Source of the DNA: Ifrita kowaldi
Taxonomy: Eukaryota; Chordata; Aves; Passeriformes; Cinclosomatidae
Length of the DNA: 64,000 nt
Direction: 5' to 3'
Assembly (NCBI GenBank): GCA_013398055.1
Contig: VZRS01007510.1
Location: 1 to 64,000 of the forward strand
In this document: one piece after another, positions 1 through 10,866 of the stretch
Numbering within the stretch: the stretch's first letter is position 1
How the letters are laid out: every line of letters begins with the position of its first letter
Position numbers and translations under genes: made by a program
Notes under the pieces: generated by a model
Databases searched by the model: none
The model's input: only the letters and a program-made list of their open reading frames with translations
Told to the model about the DNA's origin: nothing

Positions 1-79
1 AGTAAAGCAGTGTCTGGTGTGCTGACTAAGAGTTCTTGGTTCCAGTGACCATCCCTCTTCTCCACAGAAAGAGTTTATC

Positions 80-3000
80 ATGTTGGGCTCTGGGTTCAAG
101 GCGGAGCGCTTGCGAGTCAACCTGCGCCTTGTCATCAATCGCCTCAAACTACTGGAGAAAAAGAAGAGTGAGTATTTAAGGGGTCAGGTGGGATCCAGAA
201 TGCTTCTGGAGCTCAGGAGACTTGAGAAGGTTTTTCTCAAGTTGGGGTACTTCCATGGGCCAAGTATGGAGTAGCTTTTTGGTCTTCCTTGCTGGCCTGC
301 AGGCGTTACAACCTGCTCTGGTGCACAAGGACCTGGAAGAGCAGGCTGGCCACAATCTAGCTTCTGTCCACCTTTCTGGCAGCTGTTGGAGTGCAGTTTT
401 TGTGGGGTGGTAGCTGTGGGCTGTGTGTGCAAACAGCACAGTGGGGAACTCCCTGGGTGCTGTGGGAGGTTGTCCCCACCTGCCCTGCCCTGACACAGGT
501 AAGGTCTGTGGTCCTGGTTAACTCTGCAGGGAGGTTGTAGGTGCAAGAGTGTTCCCAGCAGCCTAAATTCCACTTTCCTTTCTCCCATGAGTTAAGTGTG
601 CTTGGATCTGGGCGTGAGGGCTCTGCCAAACCACGGTCGAGCGTCTCATGCTGCAGAGGTTTGATAGGGGAGAGAAGCTAGTGGTGGATTTATGTGTGAT
701 GGGGACTGTGGGCGGTCTGGAGGCAGCAGCCCAGGCCAGTACAGTGACCGGGCTCGGGATGTGTGCTGCAGCTGAGTTGGCCCAGAAGGCAAGGAAGGAG
801 ATTGCAGATTACCTGGCAGCTGGAAAAGATGAGCGTGCCAGGATTCGTGTGGAGCACATCATCCGTGAAGATTACCTTGTGGAGGCCATGGAGATCTTGG
901 AGCTGTACTGTGATCTGCTGCTTGCCCGCTTTGGCTTGATCCAGTCCATGAAGTAAGCTCTGGCTGAGAGGGTCCTGGGCTCAGGAAGGGGCACTGTTGG
1001 GGGCAGGTGTGGGGTACAGAAGGGCACCTGTGTTTGTCTCAGTGTCCTAGGGTCTCCAGGGACCTTTTCTTCCCTATGTAGGGAAGACTGTGGAGCCCAG
1101 TGTATAGGATGGGAACTTTAAGGCTATGCAGACTGAGGGCAGCAAAGGCTGGGTGCATGGGGTGGAGAGAGAATTGTTTTCTTTGGTCCCAGGGAGCTGG
1201 ACTCTGGCCTGGCAGAGGCAGTATCGACACTGATTTGGGCTGCACCACGCCTCCAGTCAGAAGTGGCTGAGTTGAAGATTGTGAGTAGGGTTGCTTGAGG
1301 GGTGTTGCACATGCAGGGTGGGGGTGATGCTGCCAGATGCTGATGGAAGCCCTTGTCTGGGACTTTGTATCGTTAAAACAGAGGACTTTATGGGCTGCAG
1401 ATGGAAACCAGGTGTCCTTGGAGCATCTGGGGTGGCTACAGCTGCTGAACTGGGGTGCTCAGTGGGAGAAATGAGGGAGGGAGGCGGGTGAGTGTATGTG
1501 CGGTATGAGGTGGGGGAAAGCAAGGGTGTGTACGTTCTAGAGTTTCTCTCCTGCTGCAGGTTGCTGATCAGTTGTGTGCTAAGTACAGCAAGGAGTATGG
1601 AAAGCTGTGCCGGACAAACCAGATTGGGACAGTCAATGACAGGGTAATGAACTGGTACAACCGGTGGAGCTGGCAGACCAGCCACGCCTGCTGAGGCTTG
1701 CTGCCCCTTTGGGCCTGTGGCTAGTGGCTGATGCTTACAGTCACTACAGAGCATGGCAGGTGCTGTGCAGCTGGGGCCCACCTGCATTGGAGCGTGGTGC
1801 TGAGGGCCCAGGCAGGGAGGCCCTGGTCTGCTGGTGGTGGATGGGGAAGGGTAGAGCAAATAGAGCCCTGGCCTGTGGCTGCCTTCAGCATGCTCTACTG
1901 GGTGGAGAGGCCTCCCCAGGGCTGCCTGCTGTTCCCCGCAGCTGGTAGCCCTGGCTGGGATGGCACTGGTACAGGGGGTGCTGCACCGCCCCGGCTCCAC
2001 TAAGTCTCTCTACCCTTGTGTTCCAGCTGATGCACAAGCTGAGCGTGGAAGCACCACCCAAGATCCTGGTGGAGAGATACCTCATTGAGATTGCTAAGAA
2101 CTACAATGTGCCCTATGAGCCTGACTCAGTGGTGATGGTGAGTGAGCCCCAGGATGTGGCATTACAGTGAACTGGGTGGTCCTTGTGCTTTGGTGCCTTC
2201 TAGACAGCCCCAGCATAGCACAATCTTTGTTCCATCATGCACCCCTGTGGCATGTGGCAGTAGTTATACATGCTACAGCCTCGTTCCTGTTCTGTTTCCC
2301 ATTAATACCACTGTATAGCTGCTCTCTGTTCTGTTCTTGTTGTGTACTCCCATCTTGTCCATTGACAAATGCTGTGTCTAATGCTGTACAGAGGGCTGTG
2401 ATCAGAACAGAGATGTGTTGGTGAGCAGAATTGTTCCGCCCTTTCCAGGCTGAAGCCCCGGCAGGCGGAGAGGCAGATCTAATTGATGTGGGGTTCACGG
2501 ATGATGTGAAGAAGGGTGGCCATGGAGGGGGCGGAGGTGGTGGATTTACAGCCCCAATGATAGGTCATGATGGGTTAGTACCCATGCCTGTGATGATGCC
2601 TGTGCCCATGCCAACACCAAATCCACCCTTCTCCTATCCACCCCCAAAGGGACCGGTAAGTTCCTTGGTTTTGTGTGTTTCCTTTTTCTGTGAAAGACTC
2701 CTATTGAGGTGCTTAGCCGTGTGCCTGCTGACTGCACCTGATAGCTCAGTGTGTCAGAAGGTCATTTTAGTGTGAGACTGCATGGGATGGAGGCTGTTGG
2801 CAGTGCAGCTGAAGCTTTGTGTTGCTTCCTGACTCTGGACGTTCCTACCCCTGTTCTCCAGCCAGCCCTCTTTGCCTTCAGGGAACAGAGGAGACCAGAC
2901 TTAACTCCTGAGGCAGTCTTCTGACTGCCAGGCTTTTGTCCAGGAGTTGGAGCTGCACTTTGAAGGTGGTAGGCTGGTAGTGTGCCAAGATTCAGGCAGG

Positions 3001-5376
3001 GAAATCAGGTGAGTGTTGTGGGGTGGGAACAGCACAGAAAAATGCAGAACAGCCCTGCCTTCAGACCTGCAAGGAGAGGAGACTGAGCCAATGGCTCTTG
3101 CAGATGATTTTTTGTAAGGGTGACAGGTGGGAGCTGAAAAGAACTCCTCCGTTCTCTGAATTAAGTAATTTACAGACATCTGTGTAGACTGGAGAGCAGA
3201 ATAGCGGGATGGCTTGGAGTCTTAATATGGTCCCAGTACTGCTGAAGTGCTTTTTGTGGAATATCTGGGCCAAGTATGATCAGCTGGCTGTTGGCCCAGG
3301 CATAAACATGCTGAGGGCTTGTGCCAGGTCTGGGTCCTTGAGGCGCTGTTGTGTTACAAATGAGGGCAGTTCAAAGCCTTGTGTGAGCCAGAAACCTCTT
3401 TCCTATTCTGTGATAGTGCACACGGGGCCAGAAATGGCAGAGTATTTCCTTTATTGGCCCGGTGCTTCTCATGCCTTGAAAGATGAAGTGTTTACCTATG
3501 CTGGTTCTTCGGAATAACTCACAGTCCAGTTAGCTGGGTCTGCCTGCTCCAGGTGACTACATCTGACTTAATACTTAAGAATCTCTTCCTTGTAAGCATA
3601 AACTCTTACCTACTTGGATACTTGCCTGCATTTATCTAAGACTCTGCTTCCTGTGACTCCCATGGCAGCTGTAGGCGTGTGGTGTCTCAGGTGAGTAGTC
3701 TGGTGCATGACTGATCTCTCTGTACAGGAGAACTTCAGTGGCCTGCCAGTGGGGACCTACCAGCCTTTCACTAACATCCACCCACCACCAATTCCGGCAA
3801 ACCCACCCACATATGAGTCTGTAAGTGCCTGAGCTGAATGGCCATTGCAGGCGGCAGAGGGATCCTCAGAGTGCAGTGGTAGCCACAGAGAAGGGAAATG
3901 TTTGTAAAGGATACTGCTGCCAATCTTTGGAACTTTTGGGGTGGTGCTGGCATTGCTTGCTGGTGTAGTGAATCACTGAGTGCACATGATGGAAAGATGA
4001 CTTGTGGAGAGAAGTTCCTCATTCAGCTCTGTGCTTTGGCTGCAAAGGAAAGCTGAGATTTCTCTTGCTGCTTTGTTCAAGTGGTGATAAACAGTTGGCA
4101 AGCAGAGTCCACAAGTTCTGGTTTTTGCAGTGTGAAGGGTTTATCGCCTCGAGTCTGTTTAATTATGGCTTTTGAACTCATTAATAGCCTGGATGACAGT
4201 TTTGGCTGACCCAGATGCTGTATGTTTAAAGACTCTTCCTTTCACAGACTTTTCTCAGTCATTGGGGATAGCAAAGCAGAGGCTGGAGACCTCCCTTTCT
4301 ATGCTTGTCTGTGGTTTTGTTGCTGCAGTTTGTCATCATGCCTCCCATTCTGCTTTTGGTGACATGCTGTTTGTTTTTGCATTATCCTGAGTAGTGAGGA
4401 GCACAGCCGAGCACTGTGGGTGCTGACACCTTGTGTTCTCACAGGTGCAGCAGCGCTGGTGAACCGGGTGGGAATGGGTATTGCTGGCTGCAGCATGCGG
4501 GAAATAAGAAGTCTTACTAGCACAGCTGAGTGTGCCATGGGCCTTTTTCCCAGACAGACCAGGACCTGAGATGGGTCATTTCATACCCTGCTGCAAGTCA
4601 CAAGGGCCTGTCAGTGGTTTATGAAGAAAGGCAGCAAGGAGCTGTGATGACGTGAATGAAGGGGGCGGTGTTTTCCCACTGGTGGCCTTGATAAATGTTT
4701 CAGACCTGATAGTGGATATGCTCTGTTGATCCAGTTCCAGAATACGGTCAGTGAAGCTGTTCTAGTTGACAGGGAGGGAGAGAAAAGCTGAAGAGCTGCC
4801 TCTGTTTCTTGGGAAGAGAGGCAGGTTGTTCCAAGCCATGGCTGCCTGCTGGGGGTGGGGAGGAGCACGCACTGCTCTGCTGGAGCTGTGCCTCTGAGCA
4901 CTGCCTGTGTGCTGGTGTGACCATGCCTGGTGGGACAGAGCTGTAGTAACTGAGAGTCTTTTTCAGATTGATGAGCCTAACACTGACAAGGACACTGCTG
5001 CACTAGTGCCTGGTGAGTATGTTGAGGTTTGGGAAACCTTGGGTATTAGGGGCTGTTCAGAAAAACCCACTGGTACTGCCTGTTGCTGGAATGACCATTC
5101 TTTTGTGGGGCTCTGTTTCGCCCGGTGAGTGTGGGCTGATGGTGAGGTGCAGTGATACTTCTCTTACTACAAACAGGGCCTGAGCCCAAGCCAGAAGCTT
5201 CTCCTAAACCAAGAGCTGGAGCTCCTAATACCTTTGATAACTTTGTGCTGCCTGAATTGCCATCTGTGCCAGACACACTGCCAACAGCGTCTGCTGGCGC
5301 CAACTCTTCTGCCTCAGAAGACATTGACTTCGATGATCTTTCACGGAGATTTGAGGAGCTAAAGAAGAAAACATAA
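80..5376 (+). CDS. IST1: IST1, ESCRT-III associated factor
   Basis: Coding exons: 80-167, 772-952, 1193-1280, 1560-1643, 2027-2137, 2449-2655, 3728-3820, 4967-5012 and 5177-5376. All junctions are GT/AG and the joined frame is open for 365 codons, about the length of human IST1. The start is MLGSGFKAERLR; the exon begins at 68 after an acceptor, so upstream non-coding exons lie outside the window. Residues about 10-180 are the helical Ist1/CHMP-like domain (REDYLVEAMEILELYCDLL, CRTNQIGTVNDRLMHKLS). A Gly/Pro/Met-rich linker follows, with a run of seven glycines and VPMPVMMPVPMP. The C-terminus carries LPELPSVPDTLP (about 324-335, MIM2-like) and DDLSRRFEELKKK (MIM1), the motifs by which the family binds MIT domains of VPS4, LIP5 and spastin. 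Family role: ESCRT-III membrane remodelling in cytokinesis and endosomal tubulation. Identification is near certain; individual splice edges were read by eye. Confidence 0.96.
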
Positions 5377-5929
5377 AACTTCCTGGGCTGCAGGAAGGAA
5401 GGGCAGGCTGTGACATCTTCTCTCTGAAACAGACTCCCTTTGAAATTGGTTTCCTGTATTGACCTCCAATGAACGTGCTCTTCTTTTTGAGCTCTCTTCC
5501 TGCTGTACTTACACCAAGTGCTGCCGCTTTCCTGATCTTTGCTGCTCCAGGAGATGAACTGTGGGGAATGTTGAGAGACTGGGGCAGGGAAGAGCCCCTG
5601 TCAGTCTGGGTAGCTGTATGGGGAAGCTGCGCATGATGTTCTGGGCACTGTTCCTGGCTCCTCCATGACGGCTCCGTGCCTGCGAGTGGAGGCTTTCCCT
5701 TGGGGAGCCCTCGCTGGCCTTCGTGGTGTTCTTGGTGGGGTCAGTTTGCAGAAGGGTGGCACTGTCTGCCTGGGCCTATTGGGTATGCGACTGGCCCCAC
5801 AGAGGGCAGAGCTAGACAGGCTCTGCTGCTGCGTCGGGGTTGGTGCAGCAGCTTTCCTCCTGCGTGCCGAGCAGCTGTGGACCACCGAGGTCTGGGGGTG
5901 AGGCGTGGAGGGTGGTCTGACGGGATACG

Positions 5930-6436
5930 CAGCAGCACCTTGTTTCCCCTACCCGAGCTGGGGGCGAGGCACCCGGGCACTGTTCGGTACGTGTCCGTGC
6001 CGCTGCCCGCGGCCGCACAGCTCCCGTGCCGTCCCTGCCCGTGACCCTGCAGCCGCTTCCCCGCGGGCACCTCGCTCCAATAAACCGCGGGCCCGGCACC
6101 CCTTGGCCCGAGCGCTGCTGCGTCGCTATTGGCTGGAAGGGTACGGCCTCCGCCAATCACAGAGGGGGCTCCCGGAAGGGCCTCGCATGTCGGGCTGAGC
6201 ATGATGGCGGCGCGGCTGCGCGTGAGCGGCTGGGGGACGTCGGGGGGGAACCGGAGCCGTCCTGGCGGGGCCGCTCATGGGACCCTGGGGACAGCCGGGC
6301 TGGAGCGGGCAGGGACGGGACGGATGGAGTGGGTGGTGTGGGAGCGGGGCCGGCGTGCTGGGAGGGGAGGGAACGGGAGATGAGATGGGTGCCGGTGGGG
6401 GATCGGTGCTGGCGCGCTGCTGACGGCCTGGTGCAG
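5930..6436 (+). promoter_or_regulatory. DHODH CpG-island promoter with two CCAAT boxes
   Basis: GC- and CpG-rich DNA surrounds the first DHODH exon and continues through intron 1. ATTGG at 6128-6132 (a CCAAT box on the opposite strand, in GCTATTGGCT) and CCAAT at 6153-6157 (in CGCCAATCAC) lie 40-75 bp before the start codon and are good NF-Y type sites. I see no TATA box. Exact transcription start sites cannot be read from sequence alone. Confidence 0.6.
6079..6084 (+). terminator. probable IST1 poly(A) signal AATAAA
   Basis: This is a canonical AATAAA about 700 bp after the IST1 stop codon. The interval 5377-6078 contains no other gene and would be the IST1 3'UTR. The signal lies inside the DHODH CpG island, roughly 117 bp before the DHODH start codon, so IST1 termination and DHODH initiation would be nearly superimposed. 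An earlier non-canonical cleavage site for IST1 is possible. Confidence 0.5.
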
Positions 6437-9400
6437 GGACGGCTGCTGGCGCTGGGAGGCTGCGGGCTGCTCCTGGGATCGGCGCTGGCGGCAGGCGACG
6501 AGCGGCTTTACGCGGCGGCGGTGATGCCCGCGCTCCGGGCGCTGCCCCCTGAGGCCGCCCACGGGCTGGCTTTGCGCGCCGCCGCCCTCGGGCTGCTGCC
6601 CCCCACCCGTCCGGACAGCCCCGCGCTGGTGCGGTTCTCGAGGGCGGAGAAGGAGGGGGGAACCGCGGGGAGGGCGCGGGGACCAGGGCGGGAAGTGGGG
6701 AGGTGGGAAGGGCGGCCAGGACAGAGGGATAGGGGGTGGGTCGCAGGGCCCAGCGCGGTACGCGGGCGGCCGGGTCCTGTCGCAGTCCGTTGGGGGCGAC
6801 GAGGGACCCTCGGGCAGGCACCCCCTGAGGACACCCCATAGGGTAGGGGAGGCGGCCGGGTCTGTCGGGAGCGGGATTGGAACGAGGCCTTGGCTGTGGC
6901 TCCCGGAGTCTGTGGGCTCTGACCCAGCTCCAGCCCCGCAGGAGGTGCGAGTCCTCGGGCAGCGATTCCGTAACCCACTGGGCCTGGCTGCTGGCTTCGA
7001 CAAGCAGTGTGAGGCTGTGGATGGGCTGTACAAGATGGGCTTTGGCTTTGTGGAAGTGGGGACTGTCACGCCCGAGCCCCAGGAAGGGAACCCCAAGCCC
7101 AGGGTCTTCCGGCTGGCAGAGGACGAAGCGGTCATCAACAGGTGGGATCTGAGGGCAGCTGTTCTGCCATGTCCTACAGTGTGCCTACCCTGAGGGAGGG
7201 TGCATATTTGGGTGGTCCCAGGTTTGTGGTTAGTGCTGTGGTAGCTTTGGGTTGGATGTGCTGAGCAAAGCTGCCAAGACTACACATCTGCCATGTGTTT
7301 CTCATATCCTGTTCAGGGCTCACAGACATAACGCAGCCTTGAACCCCCTCTGTCCTGGTGCAGGTATGGATTCAACAGCCATGGCCATGTCACGGTGGAG
7401 CGCAGGCTGCGTGCCCGCCAGGAGACACAGATCAGGCTCACTGGTGGTGAGACAAGCTTGTAAGCCTTTGCTCTTGGGGTCTGCAGGGTAGTTTTGGGCA
7501 TCTCCTGGGTACCTGTAGGTCAGGATTGGTGTGTAATGCCAGTATCCAGGCGCAGGAGCACCCTGGCTAGAGCAGACACTTGGACAGCAGGACTCTCTTG
7601 GGGCTGTAGTCTCTCACCCTTGGCATTGTGACTAGGCACCTTTCTCCTGTTTTCTCTGGGATCAAGCTCCACTTGCTGCTTTGGGCAGGTTGTGTCTGCT
7701 GACATAGCCAAAGCCAAGAGGACCCCAGCTGGGCAGATCCTGAGCCTCTGCCAGGCTGAAGGCTGTGGTGCTGGGAGGTGCTGACTGAGGCGGCTGTGGC
7801 AATACTCCTGTGGTTGCAGGACAGTCACAGGCCGATCCTCATAAAAGACATGGGCTGCATATCCTCATCTTAACTTTAGCTGGTCTGGGACCTCCTTTTT
7901 TGGGTGCTCTGGCTGTTAGATGGTGGTTGGTCCTGCTGCCCTGGTTCAGCTGTGTTTGTGTTCCAGCTGGGATGCCTCTTGGAGTCAACCTGGGAAAGAA
8001 CAAGAGCTCTGCTGATGCTGCAGCTGACTACGTGGCTGGGGTCCGGACACTGGGCCCTTTGGCTGACTACCTAGTTGTGAACGTGTCCAGCCCAAACACC
8101 CCAGGGCTGCGGGACCTGCAGGGCAAGGCTGAGCTGTGGGACCTGCTGAGCAAGGTGGGTGCCTCACCCCAGGCAGCCTAAACCACAGCTGTAGCACTGG
8201 ATGCATCCCATCCCCTGGCAGCATCTGCACTGCTGCAGCCAGTGGATTTACCCCAGCACAGGGGGAGGAGTGGGGTGGCTTTCCAGAGTGGTGGGCAGGA
8301 CCACTGAGATGACCCTTGATCAGCTGCTGCTATGGGGTGTACTGGGGCAAAGGGCTCAGGAGCAGTGAGGCATTGCCCTCCACTTGCTCCTGCAAGAGGC
8401 AGCGAGCCATCCACCCCACTACTTCAGGCATTGCTGGGGTACTGTGCCTGCTGTGTGCTCCAGGCCCTGTGCCAAGGGTGCCTTTCCAGTGTTTGGTGCC
8501 ATGTAGAGGAGCAGGCCCTGTTCCTGTACTGCCTGCAGTGGTGGGTGTCCATAGCTCCTAGCTGGGGCAGGAGGCATCTCCCTGCCATGCACTGCCACGT
8601 GCACCGACAGGTGCTGCTGGAGAGGGACCGGCTGCCCTGCGAGCGTAAGCCAGCCGTGCTGGTGAAGATTGCCCCTGACCTCACCGCACAGGACAAGCAG
8701 GACATCGCCAGTGTTGTCTGTGAGGTGAGAAGGCAGGAAGGGGAGGCCACCAGAGGCAGGACCGTGGTGGTCCTAGCAAGTCACCTCTCTGAAGGACAGG
8801 TACACCTGCAGCTCTCTTGCTGCTGTAGGGATGGTGTCCTGGGTAAGTCAGAGTCTGTGCAGGCCCATGTGTGTCACCCAGGCATTGTGTGACCCAGACA
8901 GTCCAGGCAGTGAGGGGCAGCTTTGTCCCCAGGCATGTTTCTGGGTTGTGTGCTGGGTGGCCCTGACCTGGCGGGAGGGGAGGGGAGGGCTGCTTGTGGA
9001 AGCTGTGTCCTCACACTACTGCCCCTGCAGCTAGGTGTGGATGGGCTGATAGTCAGCAATACCACCGTGAGCCGCCCCAGCAGCCTCCGGAGCAGGCAGC
9101 GCATGGAGCCTGGGGGCCTCAGTGGGAAGCCCCTACGGGAGCTCTCCACACAGATCATCAGGGAGATGTACGCTCTCACTCAAGGTGATGGCAGAACAGG
9201 GCTTGGGGGCACATGCCAGTGTTGCCTGTGCCATCCTGACCCTGCGCCTGCCCACAGGCCGGGTGCCCATTATCGGTGTGGGTGGGGTGAGCAGCGGGCA
9301 GGATGCCCTGGAGAAGATCCGTGCTGGAGCCTCGCTTGTGCAGCTGTACACAGCACTTGTGTACCACGGGCCGCCAGTGGTGGGGGCAGTGAAGCGGGAA

Positions 9401-9614
9401 CTGGAGGAGCTGCTGAGGTGCGTGGAGGCCAGGCATGTCCCCAGAGAGCCCCTGGGCCCAGAGCAGCTCTGGACAGCTGTATGCTGGTGCCCAAGCAGTG
9501 GCACTGTGCGGCTGAGCCACAGTAGCAGCCCAGTCCCACCACACGCTGTTCCTGGTTAGGGAGCAGGGCTTCAAGAACGTCATGGAGGCGGTTGGAGCAG
9601 ATCACCGGTGCTGA
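6201..9614 (+). CDS. DHODH: dihydroorotate dehydrogenase (quinone), mitochondrial
   Basis: Coding exons: 6201-6221, 6437-6628, 6942-7141, 7364-7446, 7967-8154, 8611-8724, 9031-9184, 9258-9417 and 9560-9614. The joined frame gives 388 codons (human 395). It is a class 2 DHODH: an FMN enzyme of the inner mitochondrial membrane that oxidises dihydroorotate to orotate and passes electrons to ubiquinone in pyrimidine synthesis. The start MMAARLR has two adjacent ATGs (6201 and 6204). A hydrophobic segment (about 8-27) is the membrane anchor. Diagnostic motifs are AAGFDK (about 87-92), GVNLGKNK, VVNVSSPNT with the catalytic Ser near 207, VLVKIAPDL, NTTVSRP, GLSGKPL, IIGVGGVSSGQDALEKI and GASLVQLYTAL. 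The C-terminus reads GADHRC; the human protein ends in Arg-Arg, as I recall it. Intron donors after exons 2 and 8 are the weaker GTGCGG and GTGCGT. The gene appears intact. Confidence 0.96.
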
Positions 9615-9731
9615 CATGCTGCAGAATGAAGGTCTAGCTGGCAGGAGCCATGGCTGAACAGGGATGGTCTGACAATTCCAGAGCTGGGCAGACTGGGACT
9701 GAGATGAGGTCCTGATTCCAGCCCCTGGACC

Positions 9732-9864
9732 TGGAAAAGCAGCACTATTGTGACGGCCCCGTCCCCTGCTCCCCACCGGTGCAGCCCCAGTGTGATGGGT
9801 GAAGGAGGGGGCTGCACCGGTGGGGAGCAGGGGACGGGGCCGTCACAATAGTGCTGCTTTTCCA
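9732..9864. repeat. perfect 57-bp inverted repeat next to an N
   Basis: The left arm is 9732-9788 and the right arm 9808-9864; they are exact reverse complements separated by a 19-bp loop. The right arm ends directly against the ambiguous base N at 9865. The element lies in the DHODH 3'UTR. A perfect fold-back touching a one-base gap suggests an assembly or library artefact, although a real young hairpin that stopped sequencing is possible. Confidence 0.9.
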
Positions 9865-9909
9865 NAGGGCTGTGTTATGGCTTCCCTGTGGACAGCAGAA
9901 CTGAGTGTC

Positions 9910-9915
9910 AATAAA
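9910..9915 (+). terminator. DHODH poly(A) signal AATAAA
   Basis: AATAAA lies 296 bp after the DHODH stop codon and is followed by TTTGGCTC and a GT-rich stretch (CTGGTCCTGTGT), so cleavage near 9930 is likely. Only about 110 bp then remain before the haptoglobin remnant. Confidence 0.65.
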
Positions 9916-10038
9916 CATTTGGCTCACCTGGTCCTGTGTACTGCTCTGGGGACACCCCAGGGGGGCTGGAGGGATGCAGCCTAGCTCTCCTCAGCTGGGT
10001 TCAGGGGGCTCACCTGGGCCTTGCTCTGCTCTGTGTAG

Positions 10039-10774
10039 TGTGTGGGAAGCCGAAGAACCACCCCCCCAGGCAGATACAGTGCATCACTGGGGGCGTGCTG
10101 GCTCAGAAGGGCAGCTTCCCTTGGCAGGGCTGGATGGTGACCCGCCACAACCTCACTGTGGGGGCCACACTCATCAGTGACCAGTGGCTGCTGAACGCAG
10201 GCAGGAAGTCTACCTGAACACCCAGAGTGAGAATGCCACGCTGGAAGAGATTGCCCCTTCACTACAGCTGTTCCTGGGCAGCCAGGAGCAGCCCAACTTG
10301 GGCATCGAGCACGTTGTGCTGCACCCCAGCTACCCACACGCTGTGGACCTGGCCTTGCTGAAGCTGAAGGTGCTTCTTGGAGAGGATGATGCCCATCTGC
10401 CTGGCCCAGAAGGACTATATGCACCCAGGGCAGGTGGGCTACATCTCAGGCTGGGGCTGCAGTGCCACCTTTGGCTTTCCCGACATGCTGAAGTACGTGA
10501 TGCTGCCAGTGGCTGAGAGTGAGCAGTGCTGGGAGCACTACAGTGCGCAGAATGTGTCCTATCGGGTCTAGCCCATCCTTGGCAATGACACCTTCTGCGT
10601 GAGCATGAGTGAGCTGCGGGAGGACACCTGCTATGGGGACGCAGGCGGAGCCTCTGCCGTGCAGGATCCCGATGACAACACCTGGTAGCAGTTGGCATCG
10701 TCAGCTGTGACAAGACCTACACAGCTGCAAAGTATGGCCTGGACGTGGTGAAGGAGACAGTGGCAGCTGGCTGA
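10039..10774 (+). pseudogene. HP: decayed haptoglobin gene, serine-protease-like chain only
   Basis: The translation matches the haptoglobin beta chain, the haemoglobin-binding plasma glycoprotein. It starts with VCGKPKN after a splice-acceptor-like TGTGTAG, then GGVLAQKGSFPWQ, HNLTVGATLISDQWLL, SENATLEEIAPSL, EHVVLHPSYPHAVDLALLKL, MPICLAQKDYM, GQVGYISGWG, MLKYVMLPVAES, PILGNDTFC and DTCYGDAGGASAV, ending KYGLDVVKETVAAG. The frame is broken: a shift near 10200 (after QWLLNAG), another near 10375 (after LKLKVLL), a TAG at 10569-10571 where mammals have Gln, and a one-base loss at 10686-10687 (after DNTW) that creates another TAG. No signal-peptide or complement-control (sushi) exon fits in the 110 bp between the DHODH poly(A) site and the acceptor. 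Protease catalytic residues are not preserved, as in functional haptoglobin (GDAGGA in place of the Ser motif). Four independent lesions make sequencing error an unlikely full explanation. Confidence 0.9.
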
Positions 10775-10790
10775 GGCAGGACCATGAGGG

Positions 10791-10796
10791 AATAAA
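10791..10796 (+). terminator. relic haptoglobin poly(A) signal
   Basis: AATAAA lies 17 bp after the ancestral stop codon position at 10772-10774. It is the last remnant of the haptoglobin transcription unit and shows that the 3' end of the locus was not deleted. Confidence 0.55.
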
Positions 10797-10821
10797 ACTG
10801 TTGCGCACCAGGCTGCAGGCT

Positions 10822-10866
10822 CTCTGTGTGTGCGTGTGTCTGTCTGTCTGTCCGTCCGTCCGTCCG
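10822..10866. repeat. compound TG/TCTG/TCCG microsatellite
   Basis: Runs of TGTG, then TCTG and then TCCG units form one graded simple repeat at the upstream edge of the DHX38 CpG island. It is probably length-variable. No coding content. Confidence 0.85.

Noticed and set aside
1257..2000. 247-codon - strand frame
   Set aside because: It overlaps IST1 exon 4 and its flanking introns. The Pro/Ser/Thr-rich translation has no domain.
6026..7138. Long frames on both strands (271 codons + and 287 codons -) over the DHODH start
   Set aside because: CpG-island composition removes stop codons. The translations are Arg/Pro/Gly/Ala-rich and conflict with the real DHODH exons.
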